Below, piece after piece: positions 6,922 through 16,177 of a stretch of 24,541 nt of DNA. The translations under genes were made by a program, and so were the position numbers. A model generated the notes under the pieces. It ran no database searches, was not told where the DNA came from, and was given only the letters and a program-made list of their open reading frames with translations. The DNA lies in contig JBCCYI010000039.1 of NCBI GenBank assembly GCA_039189975.1, forward strand, positions 1-24,541, written 5' to 3'. The stretch's first letter is position 1. Each line of letters opens with the position of its first letter. The stretch is from HLUCCA09 sp039189975. Its GTDB lineage: Bacteria > Pseudomonadota > Alphaproteobacteria > Rhodobacterales > Rhodobacteraceae.

Positions 6922-7289
6922 CGCGTTGCGATCCTTTGGTCCGAAGTGTTCCGGCGCTCGACACTGGTCGACACGCCCGCATGGAGCGGAGCGACGGGCT
7001 CCAGCTCGGGACGACGTGTTTGGCCTAGCAGGTCGGGTTGGCAGCCGAGAAGCATTGGGTTGAGCAGCAGGTTTTTCGGCTGAAAATGGAACAGGCGGGC
7101 GCGGAAGAACGATGACCGAAATAAGGCCGAAACCGGTCGAACCCCGAAAAAAGGCCCAGATTTCCGGTTGAAACCGGGTTTCGTGGCCTGTGGCAAAGTC
7201 CCGCTGGCGGGCCGTGCGGAGCATTGCCCATGCGGGTCGAAAGCACCACCCGGCGGCGCAAATACGGCGGGTCTTCCCGTGTTAGTGGA
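6922..7289. other. Intergenic region upstream of the RTX protease
   Basis: The region is non-coding between two leftward genes. It should hold the protease promoter, but I see no convincing -35/-10 pair. Its composition is less GC-rich around 7060-7180, with A and T tracts, and it contains the hairpin listed separately. No TGATCC element is present. Confidence 0.5.
7147..7177 (-). terminator. Possible terminator downstream of rmuC
   Basis: On the minus strand CCGGTT-TC-AACCGG (7177 to 7164) is followed, 11 nt later, by six Ts (7152 to 7147). The loop is tight and the T-run is displaced, so this is a weak candidate about 110 nt after the rmuC stop. Confidence 0.3.
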
Positions 7290-8426
7290 TTACCGGCGGT
7301 AGATCCGGACGTCGCGCCGAGACGCGTCGCGCTCCTCTGGCGCCGCGTCTGGTCGGGACAGGCCGGAGGCGTCGTCAAAGTCCAGATCGTCGAGCCGGTC
7401 CATCCGTTGCGCTGCGCGGGTTGCGGCGATGGTGATGCCGTCGAGATCGCCCTGGGCCTGCGCAAGATGCGACTTCAGGCGGCCGGCACGCTCCTCGACG
7501 AGGGCGATATCGCGATGGAGCAGGCGAAGCGCGGTCCGGATGGCCTGCGCTTCGTCGCGCATTCGTGCGTCCTTGAGGACGGCCCGGAGCGTGTTCAGCA
7601 GGGCCATGCACGTGGTGGGCGACACAGTCCATACCCGTGCGGCGAAGCCTTCGCGGACGAGGTCCGGGAAGCGGCTGTGGAGCTCGGCATACACTGCTTC
7701 GGAAGGCAGAAAGAGCAGCGCACTGTCGGCCGTTTCGCCGGGCTGAATGTACTTCTCCGAAATTGCGCGGATATGGCTGCGTATCGCGGTTCGAAAAGCG
7801 CGGGCGGCCACCTTGCGCTCCGAGTTGGAGTGCGCAGCGACGAGTGCGTCATAGGGCTCCAGCGGGAACTTAGCGTCGATCACGATTGCACCGGGGGGAT
7901 CGGGCAGGTCGAGGATGCAATCGGCACGCGTGCCGTTGGCAAGGGTCGCTTGCCAGCGGTAGGCGTTCGGTGGCAGCGCCTTCGAAAGGAGGTCGTGGAG
8001 CTGGATCTCTCCAAAGGCGCCGCGCGTCTGCTTGTTGGAAAGGATGTCCTGAAGGCCCAGAACGTCGCCCGACAGCTTTTCGATGTTGCGTTGCGCCAGG
8101 TCGATGGCGGCCAGGCGCTCTTGGAGTGCGCCAAGCGTCTGAGCCGTTTGCGTGGCCGATTGAGCGAGCCCATCGCCCAGCTCCGCCGAAAGGCCCGTCA
8201 TTCGCGCGTCGATGGCTTGCGTGGCGAGGGCGTGGGCGCCTTTGCTCTCGGCCTGCGCCTGGTGCAGGGCGGTGAGATCCCGGCGCAATGCAGCGCTTTC
8301 GCGACCGGCCCGGCGTGCGGCCTGCCCAACAAGCGCCCCCAGCCCCAGCCCGAGGGCCAAGACAGCCAGCAGCACCTGGTGCACCGGGTCGCTGAGGTCG
8401 AGCCCGAAGGAGGAAAGCGCGCTCAT
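7290..8426 (-). CDS. rmuC: DNA recombination protein RmuC homologue
   Basis: A 378-residue protein. It has one predicted membrane-spanning segment near residues 14-36 (V-L-L-A-V-L-A-L-G-L-G-L-G-A-L-V), an alanine/glutamine-rich, probably coiled-coil stretch to about 130, and then the RmuC domain. The hallmark blocks are G-A-F-G-E-I-Q-L (about 165) and V-I-D-A-K-F-P-L-E (about 205), which resemble a PD-(D/E)xK-type nuclease core. RmuC limits inversions at short inverted repeats in E. coli; its exact biochemistry is unsettled. The start is ATG at 8426, overlapping the mutL stop as ATGA, so the two repair genes are translationally coupled. An upstream in-frame start at 8495 would only add residues encoded inside mutL. 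Confidence 0.9.
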   Translation of the reverse strand: MSALSSFGLDLSDPVHQVLLAVLALGLGLGALVGQAARRAGRESAALRRDLTALHQAQAESKGAHALATQAIDARMTGLSAELGDGLAQSATQTAQTLGALQERLAAIDLAQRNIEKLSGDVLGLQDILSNKQTRGAFGEIQLHDLLSKALPPNAYRWQATLANGTRADCILDLPDPPGAIVIDAKFPLEPYDALVAAHSNSERKVAARAFRTAIRSHIRAISEKYIQPGETADSALLFLPSEAVYAELHSRFPDLVREGFAARVWTVSPTTCMALLNTLRAVLKDARMRDEAQAIRTALRLLHRDIALVEERAGRLKSHLAQAQGDLDGITIAATRAAQRMDRLDDLDFDDASGLSRPDAAPEERDASRRDVRIYRR

Positions 8427-10297
8427 GTGCGGCCGAAGAGGCGCTCGATGTCTGCCAGTTTGAGCTCTACGTAGGTGGGCCGACCGTGGTTGCATTGGCC
8501 CGAGAGCGGTGTCGCCTCCATCTCGCGCAGGAGCGCATTCATCTCGTCGGCTTGCAGGCGCCGGCCGGATCGCACCGAGCCGTGGCAGGCCACGCGGGAG
8601 AGAACCGCGTCGATGCGGCTTTCCAGAGCCTGACTCTCGCCCAGGTCCGCCAGTTCATCGAGAATGTCGCGCACAAGCGCGTCGGCATCGACCGGGCCGA
8701 GCAGGGCCGGCGTCTCGCGCACCGCGATGGCATTGCCGCCAAATGGCTCAAGTCCGAGGCCGAGCGCGCGCAGGTCGTCCGCGCGGGCCAGAAGCGTGCA
8801 CCGGTCCTCCTCGGAAAGCTCCACGATCTCCGGAATGAGCAGGGCCTGCGCGGCGATGCCACTTTCCGCGGCCTCCTGCTTGAGACGTTCATAGACAAGG
8901 CGCTCGTGTGCCGCGTGCTGGTCGACGAGGACGATACCGTCGGTGGTCTGCGCTACGATGTAGTTCTCGTGGACTTGTGCGCGGGCGGCCCCCAGCGGGT
9001 AGGACTCGGTTGGATGGGCGGGGCCCGGCGCTGCGTCTACGTCCGGGGCGGCAGCATGCGGCGGCGGCGCGGGCTCGAACCGTGCCGTGGGCGCGGGTTC
9101 GCCAAACCCCATGGGGGCTTGCGCCGCATGCGCGCGGGAAAGTGCGCGCGGGGAGGGGCGATCCATCTGGTAGATGTGTTGGGGCGTCGTGCCGCGTTCG
9201 GGCCGCCACGCGCCCAGCGTGGCGCCTGCGACGGTTGTGGACGCGCGATGTCCGGCCTCGGCCAGCGCGTGCCGCAAGGCCGAGACGATAAGGCCCCGGG
9301 CCAGTCCTGGCTCCCGAAAGCGCACTTCGGCCTTGGCGGGATGCACGTTGACATCCACCTGCTCGGGATCGACGTCGAGAAACAGCGCGGCAGCGGGATG
9401 CCGATCCCGGCTCAGAACGTCAGCATAGGCAGCGCGGAGCGCACCGATCAGCAGTTTGTCCCGCACGGTGCGACCGTTGACAAAAAGATACTGCGCGACG
9501 CCAGCCCCCCGCGAATAGGTGGGCAAGGCGGCGAAGCCGGTCAGGTGCAGCCCTTCGCGTGTTGCGTCAATGCGCAGGGCGTTCTCGGCGAACTCCGCGC
9601 CGAGGATCCGCGCAAGGCGACCGTGCAAAGCGGCAAAGAGGTCGCCTGTTTCTGCATCGGCTCGAAAGGCGGTGCGCAGTGTCTCGCCGGTCTGGTCCGT
9701 CAATGTGAAGGACACGGCGGGCTCGGCAATCGCCAGCCGGCGGACCACGTCGCCCACCGCCTGCGCCTCGGCCCGATCCGTGCGCAGAAACTTCAGCCGT
9801 GCCGGCGTGGCGTAGAAGAGATCGCGCACCTCGACGATGGTGCCACGGCCCAGGGCCGCTGGGCGCACCGACGCCGGGGTGCCACCCGAAACACTGAGTG
9901 CGGCGGCCTCCGAAGCGCCTGCGGCGCGGGACGTGAGCGTCAGCCGGGCGACGGCGCCGAGAGAGGCGAGTGCCTCGCCACGAAAGCCGAAGGTGGCGAT
10001 GTTGAGCAGGTCCGAGCCGTCGATCTTGGAGGTCGCGTGGCGGGCGACGGCAAGAGGCAGCGCCGCCGCAGCAATGCCATGGCCATCGTCGGTGACGCGG
10101 ATCAGGCGCTTGCCGCCTTCGGCGATGTCCACCGCGATCCGGCGCGCGCCCGCATCGAGCGCGTTCTCGACAAGCTCTTTGACGGCGGAGGCCGGGCGCT
10201 CGACGACCTCTCCAGCCGCAATGCGGCTGATCGCCGTGTCGTCGAGCTGCGTGATCGGGCGGCGCGGCGCCTCTATGTTGCGGTCATGGTGCACCAT
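8423..10297 (-). CDS. mutL: DNA mismatch repair protein MutL
   Basis: A 624-residue MutL. The N-terminal GHKL ATPase carries E-L-V-E-N-A-L-D-A-G (E41 catalytic, N45 magnesium ligand), D-D-G-H-G-I (70-75) and G-F-R-G-E-A-L (104-110). A variable proline-rich linker lies around 330-430. The C-terminal dimerisation domain keeps the nuclease motifs of endonuclease-type MutL: D-Q-H-A-x-x-E-x-x-x-x-E at 459-470, A-C-H-G-S-V-R-S-G near 571, and C-N-H-G-R-P near 604. It should therefore nick the strand itself rather than rely on MutH. ATG 10297 leaves about 20 residues before the conserved I-S-R-I-A-A-G-E-V-V; the Shine-Dalgarno is weak. It lies 110 nt downstream of the M16 pair and overlaps rmuC. Confidence 0.97.
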   Translation of the reverse strand: MVHHDRNIEAPRRPITQLDDTAISRIAAGEVVERPASAVKELVENALDAGARRIAVDIAEGGKRLIRVTDDGHGIAAAALPLAVARHATSKIDGSDLLNIATFGFRGEALASLGAVARLTLTSRAAGASEAAALSVSGGTPASVRPAALGRGTIVEVRDLFYATPARLKFLRTDRAEAQAVGDVVRRLAIAEPAVSFTLTDQTGETLRTAFRADAETGDLFAALHGRLARILGAEFAENALRIDATREGLHLTGFAALPTYSRGAGVAQYLFVNGRTVRDKLLIGALRAAYADVLSRDRHPAAALFLDVDPEQVDVNVHPAKAEVRFREPGLARGLIVSALRHALAEAGHRASTTVAGATLGAWRPERGTTPQHIYQMDRPSPRALSRAHAAQAPMGFGEPAPTARFEPAPPPHAAAPDVDAAPGPAHPTESYPLGAARAQVHENYIVAQTTDGIVLVDQHAAHERLVYERLKQEAAESGIAAQALLIPEIVELSEEDRCTLLARADDLRALGLGLEPFGGNAIAVRETPALLGPVDADALVRDILDELADLGESQALESRIDAVLSRVACHGSVRSGRRLQADEMNALLREMEATPLSGQCNHGRPTYVELKLADIERLFGRT

Positions 10298-10407
10298 GCC
10301 ACAAGAAGTAGCACGGTGTGGACCAAGAGGTCTAGCGTTCAGTGCGCGCAAATGCGTCGGCTGCACGCCGCGCCACGCTAGTGGGCCCGGACCCGTCGTC
10401 GCCTGCG

Positions 10408-11757
10408 TCAGTTGCCCGGTTCAAGACCCTCTGGCTGACCGACGATGACAAGGTGCAGGTCTTCCGGGCGGTAGAGTGCTGCGGCCACACGGTTGGCGTC
10501 CTCCAGCGTCACGGCGTCGACCTGGGCGTTGCGCGTATTTACATAGTCGATCGGCATCCCATCGACCTGCATGCCCACCAGGATGTTCGCGATCCTCTGG
10601 TTGCCGTCGAACCGGAGGGGATAGGCACCGGTGAGATACGTCTTCACGCGGTCGAGCTCCTCTTGCGTGATGCCATCGGCCCCGATGCGGCGCCATTCCT
10701 CGCGCAGCACCTCAACCGTTTCACCCACCCGTTCGTTCACGGTCGACACGCGTCCGATCACCATATCGGCGAAGCTCTTGTCGATCAGGGCGGCGTAGAT
10801 GCCGTAGGTCAGACCGCGCTCGCGGCGCACCTCCTCCATCAGGCGGGAGTTGAAGCCACCGCCGCCGATGATCTGGTTAACGACAAAGGCCGGGAAGAAA
10901 TCCGGATCATCGCGCGCGATGCCGCGGTGACCGAAGGTGATCACCGATTGCGGCGTGTCGAAGTCGACGATGGTCAAGCCGCCGTCGAACGCGACGTTGG
11001 TGTTTTCGGGCAGCGGGGCGCCCACCTCGGGCAGCTCGCCAAGCAGTGCGTCGAGGATCGGGCCGAGCTCTGCGGCGGTGATGTCACCCACGGCACCGAC
11101 GAAGACCCGATCGCGGGTCATCACGTTGGCCTTGGCGGCGACCAGATCGTCGCGGGTCAGTCCGGCTACGGAGTCTGCCGTGCCGTCGATCGCGGTCCCG
11201 TAGGGGTGGTCAGGGAAGGCGAGCTCGGCGTAGGTCTCGCTGGAGATCGTGTCGGGGTCGAGCAGGTCCGACGCGATTCCGGACTGGACCTGCGCGCGCA
11301 CCCGCTCGATGTCGGCGTCGTCAAAGCGCGGCTCGGTGATCGCAAGGCGCAGCAACTCCAGCGCCGCGTCCCGATTTTCGCTCAGGAACTGGGCGGAGAC
11401 GGCAACGGTATCGTCGCCCACGTCGAAGCTGAAGCGCGCGGCCAGCTCTTCGACGGCGATGGAGAAGGCTTGCGAGTCGAGGTCCCCCGCGCCTTCTTCG
11501 AGAAGCGCTGTCATCAGGTTGGTGGCGCCGCGCTTGCCGTCTGCGTCGAGCGAGGCGCCGCCTTTGAACCGCAGCTCCAGGGCCGTGAACGGGATCGCGT
11601 CGTCCTCCACCAGCCACGCGTCAATGCCTCCGGGGGAGGTTACGGGCTGGATGTCGATCTGCGCACTGGCCGCGGAACCGATCGTGGCGGCGAGGGCCGC
11701 GGCAAGGACGGCCACAGGCGTGCCGCAGGGCAGGGCTCGAATAAGCGGGGCGATCAT
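10408..11757 (-). CDS. M16 peptidase-like subunit lacking the zinc motif
   Basis: A 449-residue secreted protein with a signal peptide (hydrophobic A-V-L-A-A-A-L-A-A-T-I-G-S-A-A-S-A, cleavage about residue 32). It has two M16-type halves: an N-terminal inactive insulinase fold and the C-terminal half with R-x-x-x-G-L-T-Y-G-I-Y-A (about 340), the R/Y substrate-binding motif of M16 beta subunits. Where an active enzyme has H-x-x-E-H, this one reads M-T-A-L-L-E-E-G, so it cannot bind catalytic zinc. The start overlaps the stop of the upstream active paralogue (ATGA). By analogy with heterodimeric M16B peptidases it probably pairs with that protein in the periplasm, supplying substrate-binding residues. 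Substrate unknown. Confidence 0.9.
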   Translation of the reverse strand: MIAPLIRALPCGTPVAVLAAALAATIGSAASAQIDIQPVTSPGGIDAWLVEDDAIPFTALELRFKGGASLDADGKRGATNLMTALLEEGAGDLDSQAFSIAVEELAARFSFDVGDDTVAVSAQFLSENRDAALELLRLAITEPRFDDADIERVRAQVQSGIASDLLDPDTISSETYAELAFPDHPYGTAIDGTADSVAGLTRDDLVAAKANVMTRDRVFVGAVGDITAAELGPILDALLGELPEVGAPLPENTNVAFDGGLTIVDFDTPQSVITFGHRGIARDDPDFFPAFVVNQIIGGGGFNSRLMEEVRRERGLTYGIYAALIDKSFADMVIGRVSTVNERVGETVEVLREEWRRIGADGITQEELDRVKTYLTGAYPLRFDGNQRIANILVGMQVDGMPIDYVNTRNAQVDAVTLEDANRVAAALYRPEDLHLVIVGQPEGLEPGN

Positions 11758-13127
11758 TGGGACACCTCCTGGGCAGCGGTCTCGGTGGGGGACGTCCGCA
11801 GATATGCGGTCACGGAGCGGCGCGGCTCGAAGATCTGTGCGGCGGCGGCCATGATGTCCTCGGGTGTGACGGCGTCGAGGATGTCGGGCCAGGCGTCGAC
11901 ATCGGCGACCGTCAAGCCGCTGGTCAGGGCAGCCCCGTAGCGGCGTGCGAGACCTTGGAGGTTGTCGCGGGCATAGATCTCCTGGGCGCGCACCTGTGTC
12001 TTGAGGCGGGCAAGAGCGTCTGTGTCGATCCCGTCTTCGAGAAAGCGGGCGATCATGCGGTCCATATCGGCCTCCGCTTCCTCCAACGTGCGGCCAGGGG
12101 GCGGGACGACGACGAGGCCGAACGTCGTATCATCGTAGGACATGCCGCCGTAGAAGGCCGCGGCGTAGAGCGCGGTTCCCTCCTCGATTTCGAGCACGCG
12201 CCGCATCAGCGGCGTCGGGCCGTCACCGCCCAGAAGCTCCGCGAGCATCAGGAGGGCCGCGGCCTCTTCCTGTGCACCCGGATCGCGCTCCGGCGCGAGA
12301 TATGTGCGAATGACATAGGGTTGCGCCACGCGGGGATCTGAAAAGTCGACCTTACGGGCCGCGCGCTGTGGAGGCTCGGCGGGTCGCACACGCTCTGTGA
12401 CGGTCGGGTTGGCAGGGATCGCGCCATAGTGCCGCTCGGCCATCTCGCGCACGGCGTCGGGGGTCACGTCACCGGCAACGATCAGAACTGCGTTGTTGGG
12501 CGCGTAATGCGCGCGGTAAAAGGCGATGGCGTCCGCGCGAGTGAGCCCCTCCATCTCGTGCTTCCAGCCGATAACGGGGGTGCCGTAGGGATGTGCGAGG
12601 TACTGCGCGGCGATGTATTGCTCGCGAAAGAGCGCGCCTGGGTCATTTTCGACGCGCTGATTGCGCTCCTCCAGGATCACGTTCAGCTCGGTGCGCGCGT
12701 CCTCCTCGCCGATGACCAGGTTGGCCATGCGGTCCGCCTCGTATTGCATCATCAGGTCGAGCCGGTCGGCGGCGACGCGCTGGAAATACCCGGTGTAGTC
12801 TTGCGCGGCGAAGGCGTTGTCGGAGCCTCCATTGGCCTCGACCACTTCGCTGAACTCCCCGGCGGCGACCGTCTCGGTCGACTTGAACATCAGATGTTCG
12901 AGATAATGCGCGATGCCGGACTTGCCGGGTGGCTCATCGGCCGCGCCGACCTTGTACCACACCATGTGGACAGCCACGGGGGCGCGGGTGTCTTCGATGA
13001 CCACGACCTCCATGCCGTTGTCGAGCGAAAAGGACGTCACATCGGCCGCGCGCAACGGCACTGTGGCCGCGAAAAGGACTGGGAGCGCATAGGCGAGACG
13101 GGCAAGGGAGCGCAGGGGTTTGGTCAT
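11754..13127 (-). CDS. M16 family zinc metallopeptidase, catalytic subunit
   Basis: A 457-residue periplasmic peptidase with a signal peptide ending near A-A-D (residues 27-29). The inverted zinc motif H74-Y-L-E77-H78 is present, and the third ligand is E153 or E154 in I-L-E-E-R-N, at the expected distance for M16. ATG 13127 is preferred over the GTG six bases upstream because GAGG sits 5 nt before it. The family cleaves small unfolded or signal-peptide-like polypeptides within a closed chamber. Together with the downstream inactive paralogue it forms a two-gene, overlapping unit. Some genomes label such genes pqqL or 'processing peptidase', but nothing here points to PQQ synthesis. Confidence 0.93.
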   Translation of the reverse strand: MTKPLRSLARLAYALPVLFAATVPLRAADVTSFSLDNGMEVVVIEDTRAPVAVHMVWYKVGAADEPPGKSGIAHYLEHLMFKSTETVAAGEFSEVVEANGGSDNAFAAQDYTGYFQRVAADRLDLMMQYEADRMANLVIGEEDARTELNVILEERNQRVENDPGALFREQYIAAQYLAHPYGTPVIGWKHEMEGLTRADAIAFYRAHYAPNNAVLIVAGDVTPDAVREMAERHYGAIPANPTVTERVRPAEPPQRAARKVDFSDPRVAQPYVIRTYLAPERDPGAQEEAAALLMLAELLGGDGPTPLMRRVLEIEEGTALYAAAFYGGMSYDDTTFGLVVVPPPGRTLEEAEADMDRMIARFLEDGIDTDALARLKTQVRAQEIYARDNLQGLARRYGAALTSGLTVADVDAWPDILDAVTPEDIMAAAAQIFEPRRSVTAYLRTSPTETAAQEVSQ

Positions 13128-13417
13128 GAACACCTCGGGTTGCGGTCAGACACAGGTGGGACGCGGGCGCCCCGGTTCAAGCGCGCTGGCGTCGATGTGA
13201 GCGTGCCGCATGCCCGCGCGCGCGGACGCGAGAGGGCGCCGGGTGATGGCCGAGGGTCCGACGCTCCGGCGTGTGCCGGTCTGTGGCCGTGTCGCTCGAC
13301 GCAGTGGAAAATGGCGCTGGAGAGGCCGGAAAAGGCGCGGCTGAGCGGGTTTGGGGGGAGGCCCCTTGCGCACCTTCGATGTGACAGAATGGCCCGGCGC
13401 CGTGTGGCTTGACGGAC

Positions 13418-13960
13418 TCACTCCTCGGGCGGCGGCAAGGGCGCGCCCGGGGTGCGGGCCCCGGCCCCACGGTATCGACGGGTTTCGGCGTTTTGATCGA
13501 GGCTCTCGCGGGCGTAGGCGTTGTAGTACGTGGTCACGCCAAAGAGGCGTTCGAGGAGGCGCCCCTGATTGCGGTCGCGAAACTGCAGGTCGGCGAGGCC
13601 CAACTCGCCCCGGATCTCCGGGTCTGTCCCGTAGCGGCCGGTTGTCGCCAGAAGCGCGCCATCCGGTGTTTGCCCGTCTTCCTCCAAGCGCGCTGGGTTG
13701 CCGCCAAGGGCCGCCACGGCGTCCGCGTTGGGCGTTGGGTCCGTGCGGCTGCCGGTCCCGGGGATCGACGGCGGCGGCAGCTGTGTCAGATCCTCGGGCA
13801 CTTCGATGGGTTTGCGCGGCAGAATGGCGAACTCATCCGGCCCTTCGAGCCCGCGGCTGAGGTTCATCAGTGGACGGTTGGAGCATCCGGCCAGGACGAC
13901 CGGAGCAACAAGGACCAGAACGGCGCAGAAGCGCGCCAGGGGGAAACGGGACAGCACCAT
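13418..13960 (-). CDS. DUF3035 lipoprotein
   Basis: A 180-residue outer-envelope lipoprotein. A signal sequence with lipobox L-A-G-C puts the modified cysteine at about residue 26. The segment P-D-E-F-A-I-L-P-R-K-P-I-E-V-P and the later R-T-D-P-T-P-N-A-D-A-V-A-A-L-G-G are the conserved blocks of DUF3035 as I remember it. The rest is polar and proline-rich, ending P-P-P-E-E. It lies 31 nt after lspA, the peptidase that matures lipoproteins, so it is both a neighbour and a probable substrate of LspA. Function unknown. ATG 13960 was chosen because the signal peptide begins there. Confidence 0.82.
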   Translation of the reverse strand: MVLSRFPLARFCAVLVLVAPVVLAGCSNRPLMNLSRGLEGPDEFAILPRKPIEVPEDLTQLPPPSIPGTGSRTDPTPNADAVAALGGNPARLEEDGQTPDGALLATTGRYGTDPEIRGELGLADLQFRDRNQGRLLERLFGVTTYYNAYARESLDQNAETRRYRGAGARTPGAPLPPPEE

Positions 13961-13991
13961 GGGGGCGAAATACCTTAACGAGCGCGCGGCG

Positions 13992-14489
13992 TCACCTGCC
14001 GTTTTGGTGAGGCGGTTTGGATGCGGCGTCGGTGTCGCGCCCCGAAAAGAGCACCAGGCCGATCGCACCGGCAAAGATGAATACATCGGCGACATTGAAG
14101 ACGTAGGGGTTTTGGATACCGCAGCACGACATGTTGAGAAAGTCGAGCACACCGGGGTGGAACACACGGTCGAGCGCGTTGCCCAATGCGCCGCCGACAA
14201 GGAGCCCGGCGCAGATGTGCTCAATGGGCCGCTTGAACCCGCGCGCCCAATAGACCACGAGCGCCGAGAGGCCGAGAGCGAGAGCGACCAGCCCATAGCG
14301 CAGCGTGTCTGATCCCCCGGAGAAGAGGCCGAAATTCACGCCCGTATTCAGCCCTTTGATGAACACCAGATAGGGCGGCAGCACGTCGATCTGGCGCAGC
14401 GTGACCAGGTCGAGCCCGTAGATCACGCCGTATTTCGTCGCTTGATCGAGCGCGAAGGCGAGCAGGGCGGCAATCCAGAGGGCACGCAT
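13992..14489 (-). CDS. lspA: Lipoprotein signal peptidase (signal peptidase II)
   Basis: A 165-residue inner-membrane aspartyl protease with four hydrophobic helices. The two catalytic aspartates are D107 in G-N-A-L-D-R-V and D135 in F-N-V-A-D-V-F-I-F, and the N-terminal D-Q-A-T-K motif (residues 15-19) is also present. It removes signal peptides from diacylglyceryl-modified prolipoproteins. The gene starts 12 nt after purH and is followed by a lipoprotein gene, so purH-lspA-lipoprotein is probably one transcript. A cysteine pair (S-C-C-G, about 121-124) in the periplasmic loop between the catalytic aspartates is seen in some relatives. Confidence 0.97.
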   Translation of the reverse strand: MRALWIAALLAFALDQATKYGVIYGLDLVTLRQIDVLPPYLVFIKGLNTGVNFGLFSGGSDTLRYGLVALALGLSALVVYWARGFKRPIEHICAGLLVGGALGNALDRVFHPGVLDFLNMSCCGIQNPYVFNVADVFIFAGAIGLVLFSGRDTDAASKPPHQNGR

Positions 14490-14501
14490 CGCAAAAGCCC
14501 G

Positions 14502-16112
14502 TCAGTGCCGGAAGTGGCGCATGCCGGTGAAGACCATCGCCAGCCCGCGCGCGTTGGCCGCCGCGATGACCTCGGCGTCGCGCACCGAGCCGCCGGGCTG
14601 GATCAGCGCGGTCGCCCCGGCCTCGGCGGCGGTGATGAGCCCGTCGGCGAAGGGGAAGAACGCGTCCGAGGCAACGACGGAGCCGCGCACCGTCGGCTCG
14701 GAGAGGCCCATCGCCTCGGCCATATCGGCGGATTTGCGCGCGGCGATGCGGGTGCTGTCGACGCGGCTCATCTGGCCCGCGCCGATGCCGACGGTGGCGC
14801 CGTCCTTGGCGTAGACGATGGCGTTGGACTTGACGTGCTTGGCCACGGTCCAGGCGAAGAGCAGATCCGCCGTCTCGGCCTCGGTCGGCGCGCGCTCCGT
14901 GACCACGGAGAGGTCGGCGGCGCCGATGTGGCCCACGTCGCGGTCTTGCAGCAGAAAGCCGCCGGCGACCTGGCGAAAGGCGGGGCCGGGGGCGAAGGGG
15001 TCGGGCATCCCACCGGTCAGCAGGAGGCGGAGGTTCTTCTTGGCGGCGAAGATCTCGCGGGCGGCTTCGGTGGCGTCGGGCGCGATGACGACCTCGGTGA
15101 AGATCTCCGTGATGGCGCGGGCGGTCGCGTCGTCGAGCGTCTGGTTGAGCGCGACGATCCCGCCAAAGGCCGACACCCGGTCGCAATCGTAGGCGCGGCC
15201 ATAGGCCTCCGCGAGGCTCCCGGCCCGGGCGACACCGCAGGGGTTGGCGTGCTTGACGATGACACAGGCCGGGACGTTGGCGGGATCCTCGCCTCCGAGC
15301 TCCGACACCAGGGCCCAGGCGGCGTCGGTGTCGTTGATGTTGTTGTAACTCAACGCCTTGCCCTGGACGACTTGCGCCGAGGCAACTCCGGGCGAAGTGC
15401 TGCCGTCGGTGTAGAAATCCGCCTGCTGGTGCGGGTTTTCGCCATAGCGCAGGTCCGTCGCGATACGCCCGGCAAAGGCGACGCGGCGGGGCTGATAGGG
15501 CTCCATCATCTGGTCGTTGATCGCGCCGGCCATCCATGTCGAGACAGCGGCGTCGTAGGCGGCGGTCCGGGCATAGGCGATCTGCGCAAGGCGGCGGCGC
15601 GTGGCGGCCTGGATGCCGCCGTGGGCCTCCAGCTCGGCCAGCACGGTGGGGTAATCCTCGGTGTCGGTCACCACGGCGACATGGGCGTGGTTCTTGGCGG
15701 CGGCGCGGAGCATCGCGGGGCCGCCGATGTCGATGTTCTCGATGCAGGTGTCCCAATCCGCGCCCTGGGCGACCGTCTCCTCGAAGGGGTAGAGGTTGAC
15801 AATCAGCAGGTCGATGCCGGGGATGCCGTGAGCCTCCATCGCGGCGACATGCTCGGGGTTGTCGCGCAGCGCCAGCAGGCCGCCATGCACCCCGGGGTGC
15901 AGCGTCTTGACGCGGCCGTCCATCATCTCGGGGTAGCCCGTCAGATCGGCGACATCCGTGACGGTCAGCCCCGCGTCGCGCAGGGTGCGCGCCGTGCCGC
16001 CGGTGGAGACGAGCGCGACCCCGGCCCCAGCGAGCGCGCCCGCAAAGTCAACGAGCCCGGTCTTGTCGGACACAGAGATCAGCGCGCGGCGCAGGGGAAC
16101 CACCTCCGTCAT
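14502..16112 (-). CDS. purH: Bifunctional AICAR formyltransferase / IMP cyclohydrolase PurH
   Basis: A 536-residue cytoplasmic enzyme doing the last two steps of de novo IMP synthesis. The N-terminal MGS-like cyclohydrolase domain (about 1-145) shows S-V-S-D-K-T-G, S-T-G-G-T-A and R-V-K-T-L-H-P. The larger formyltransferase domain shows R-Y-G-E-N-P-H-Q, the K-H-A-N-P-C-G catalytic block with its K-H pair, and S-D-A-F-F-P-F-A-D-G near the C-terminus. The C-terminal R-H-F-R-H matches the family's usual end. Length is typical and no residue looks missing. It is separated by 65 nt from the heparinase-like gene upstream. Confidence 0.98.
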   Translation of the reverse strand: MTEVVPLRRALISVSDKTGLVDFAGALAGAGVALVSTGGTARTLRDAGLTVTDVADLTGYPEMMDGRVKTLHPGVHGGLLALRDNPEHVAAMEAHGIPGIDLLIVNLYPFEETVAQGADWDTCIENIDIGGPAMLRAAAKNHAHVAVVTDTEDYPTVLAELEAHGGIQAATRRRLAQIAYARTAAYDAAVSTWMAGAINDQMMEPYQPRRVAFAGRIATDLRYGENPHQQADFYTDGSTSPGVASAQVVQGKALSYNNINDTDAAWALVSELGGEDPANVPACVIVKHANPCGVARAGSLAEAYGRAYDCDRVSAFGGIVALNQTLDDATARAITEIFTEVVIAPDATEAAREIFAAKKNLRLLLTGGMPDPFAPGPAFRQVAGGFLLQDRDVGHIGAADLSVVTERAPTEAETADLLFAWTVAKHVKSNAIVYAKDGATVGIGAGQMSRVDSTRIAARKSADMAEAMGLSEPTVRGSVVASDAFFPFADGLITAAEAGATALIQPGGSVRDAEVIAAANARGLAMVFTGMRHFRH

Positions 16113-16177
16113 TGGCGTTGCCCCCGGAGGATGCGGACGAAGCGGACAGGCAAGGTGGTCATGCGGGACGGCTCCCC

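Noticed and set aside
8486..10381. Long plus-strand open frame (631 codons) opposite mutL
   Set aside because: The opposite strand encodes MutL with every ATPase and endonuclease motif. The antisense translation has no recognisable domain.
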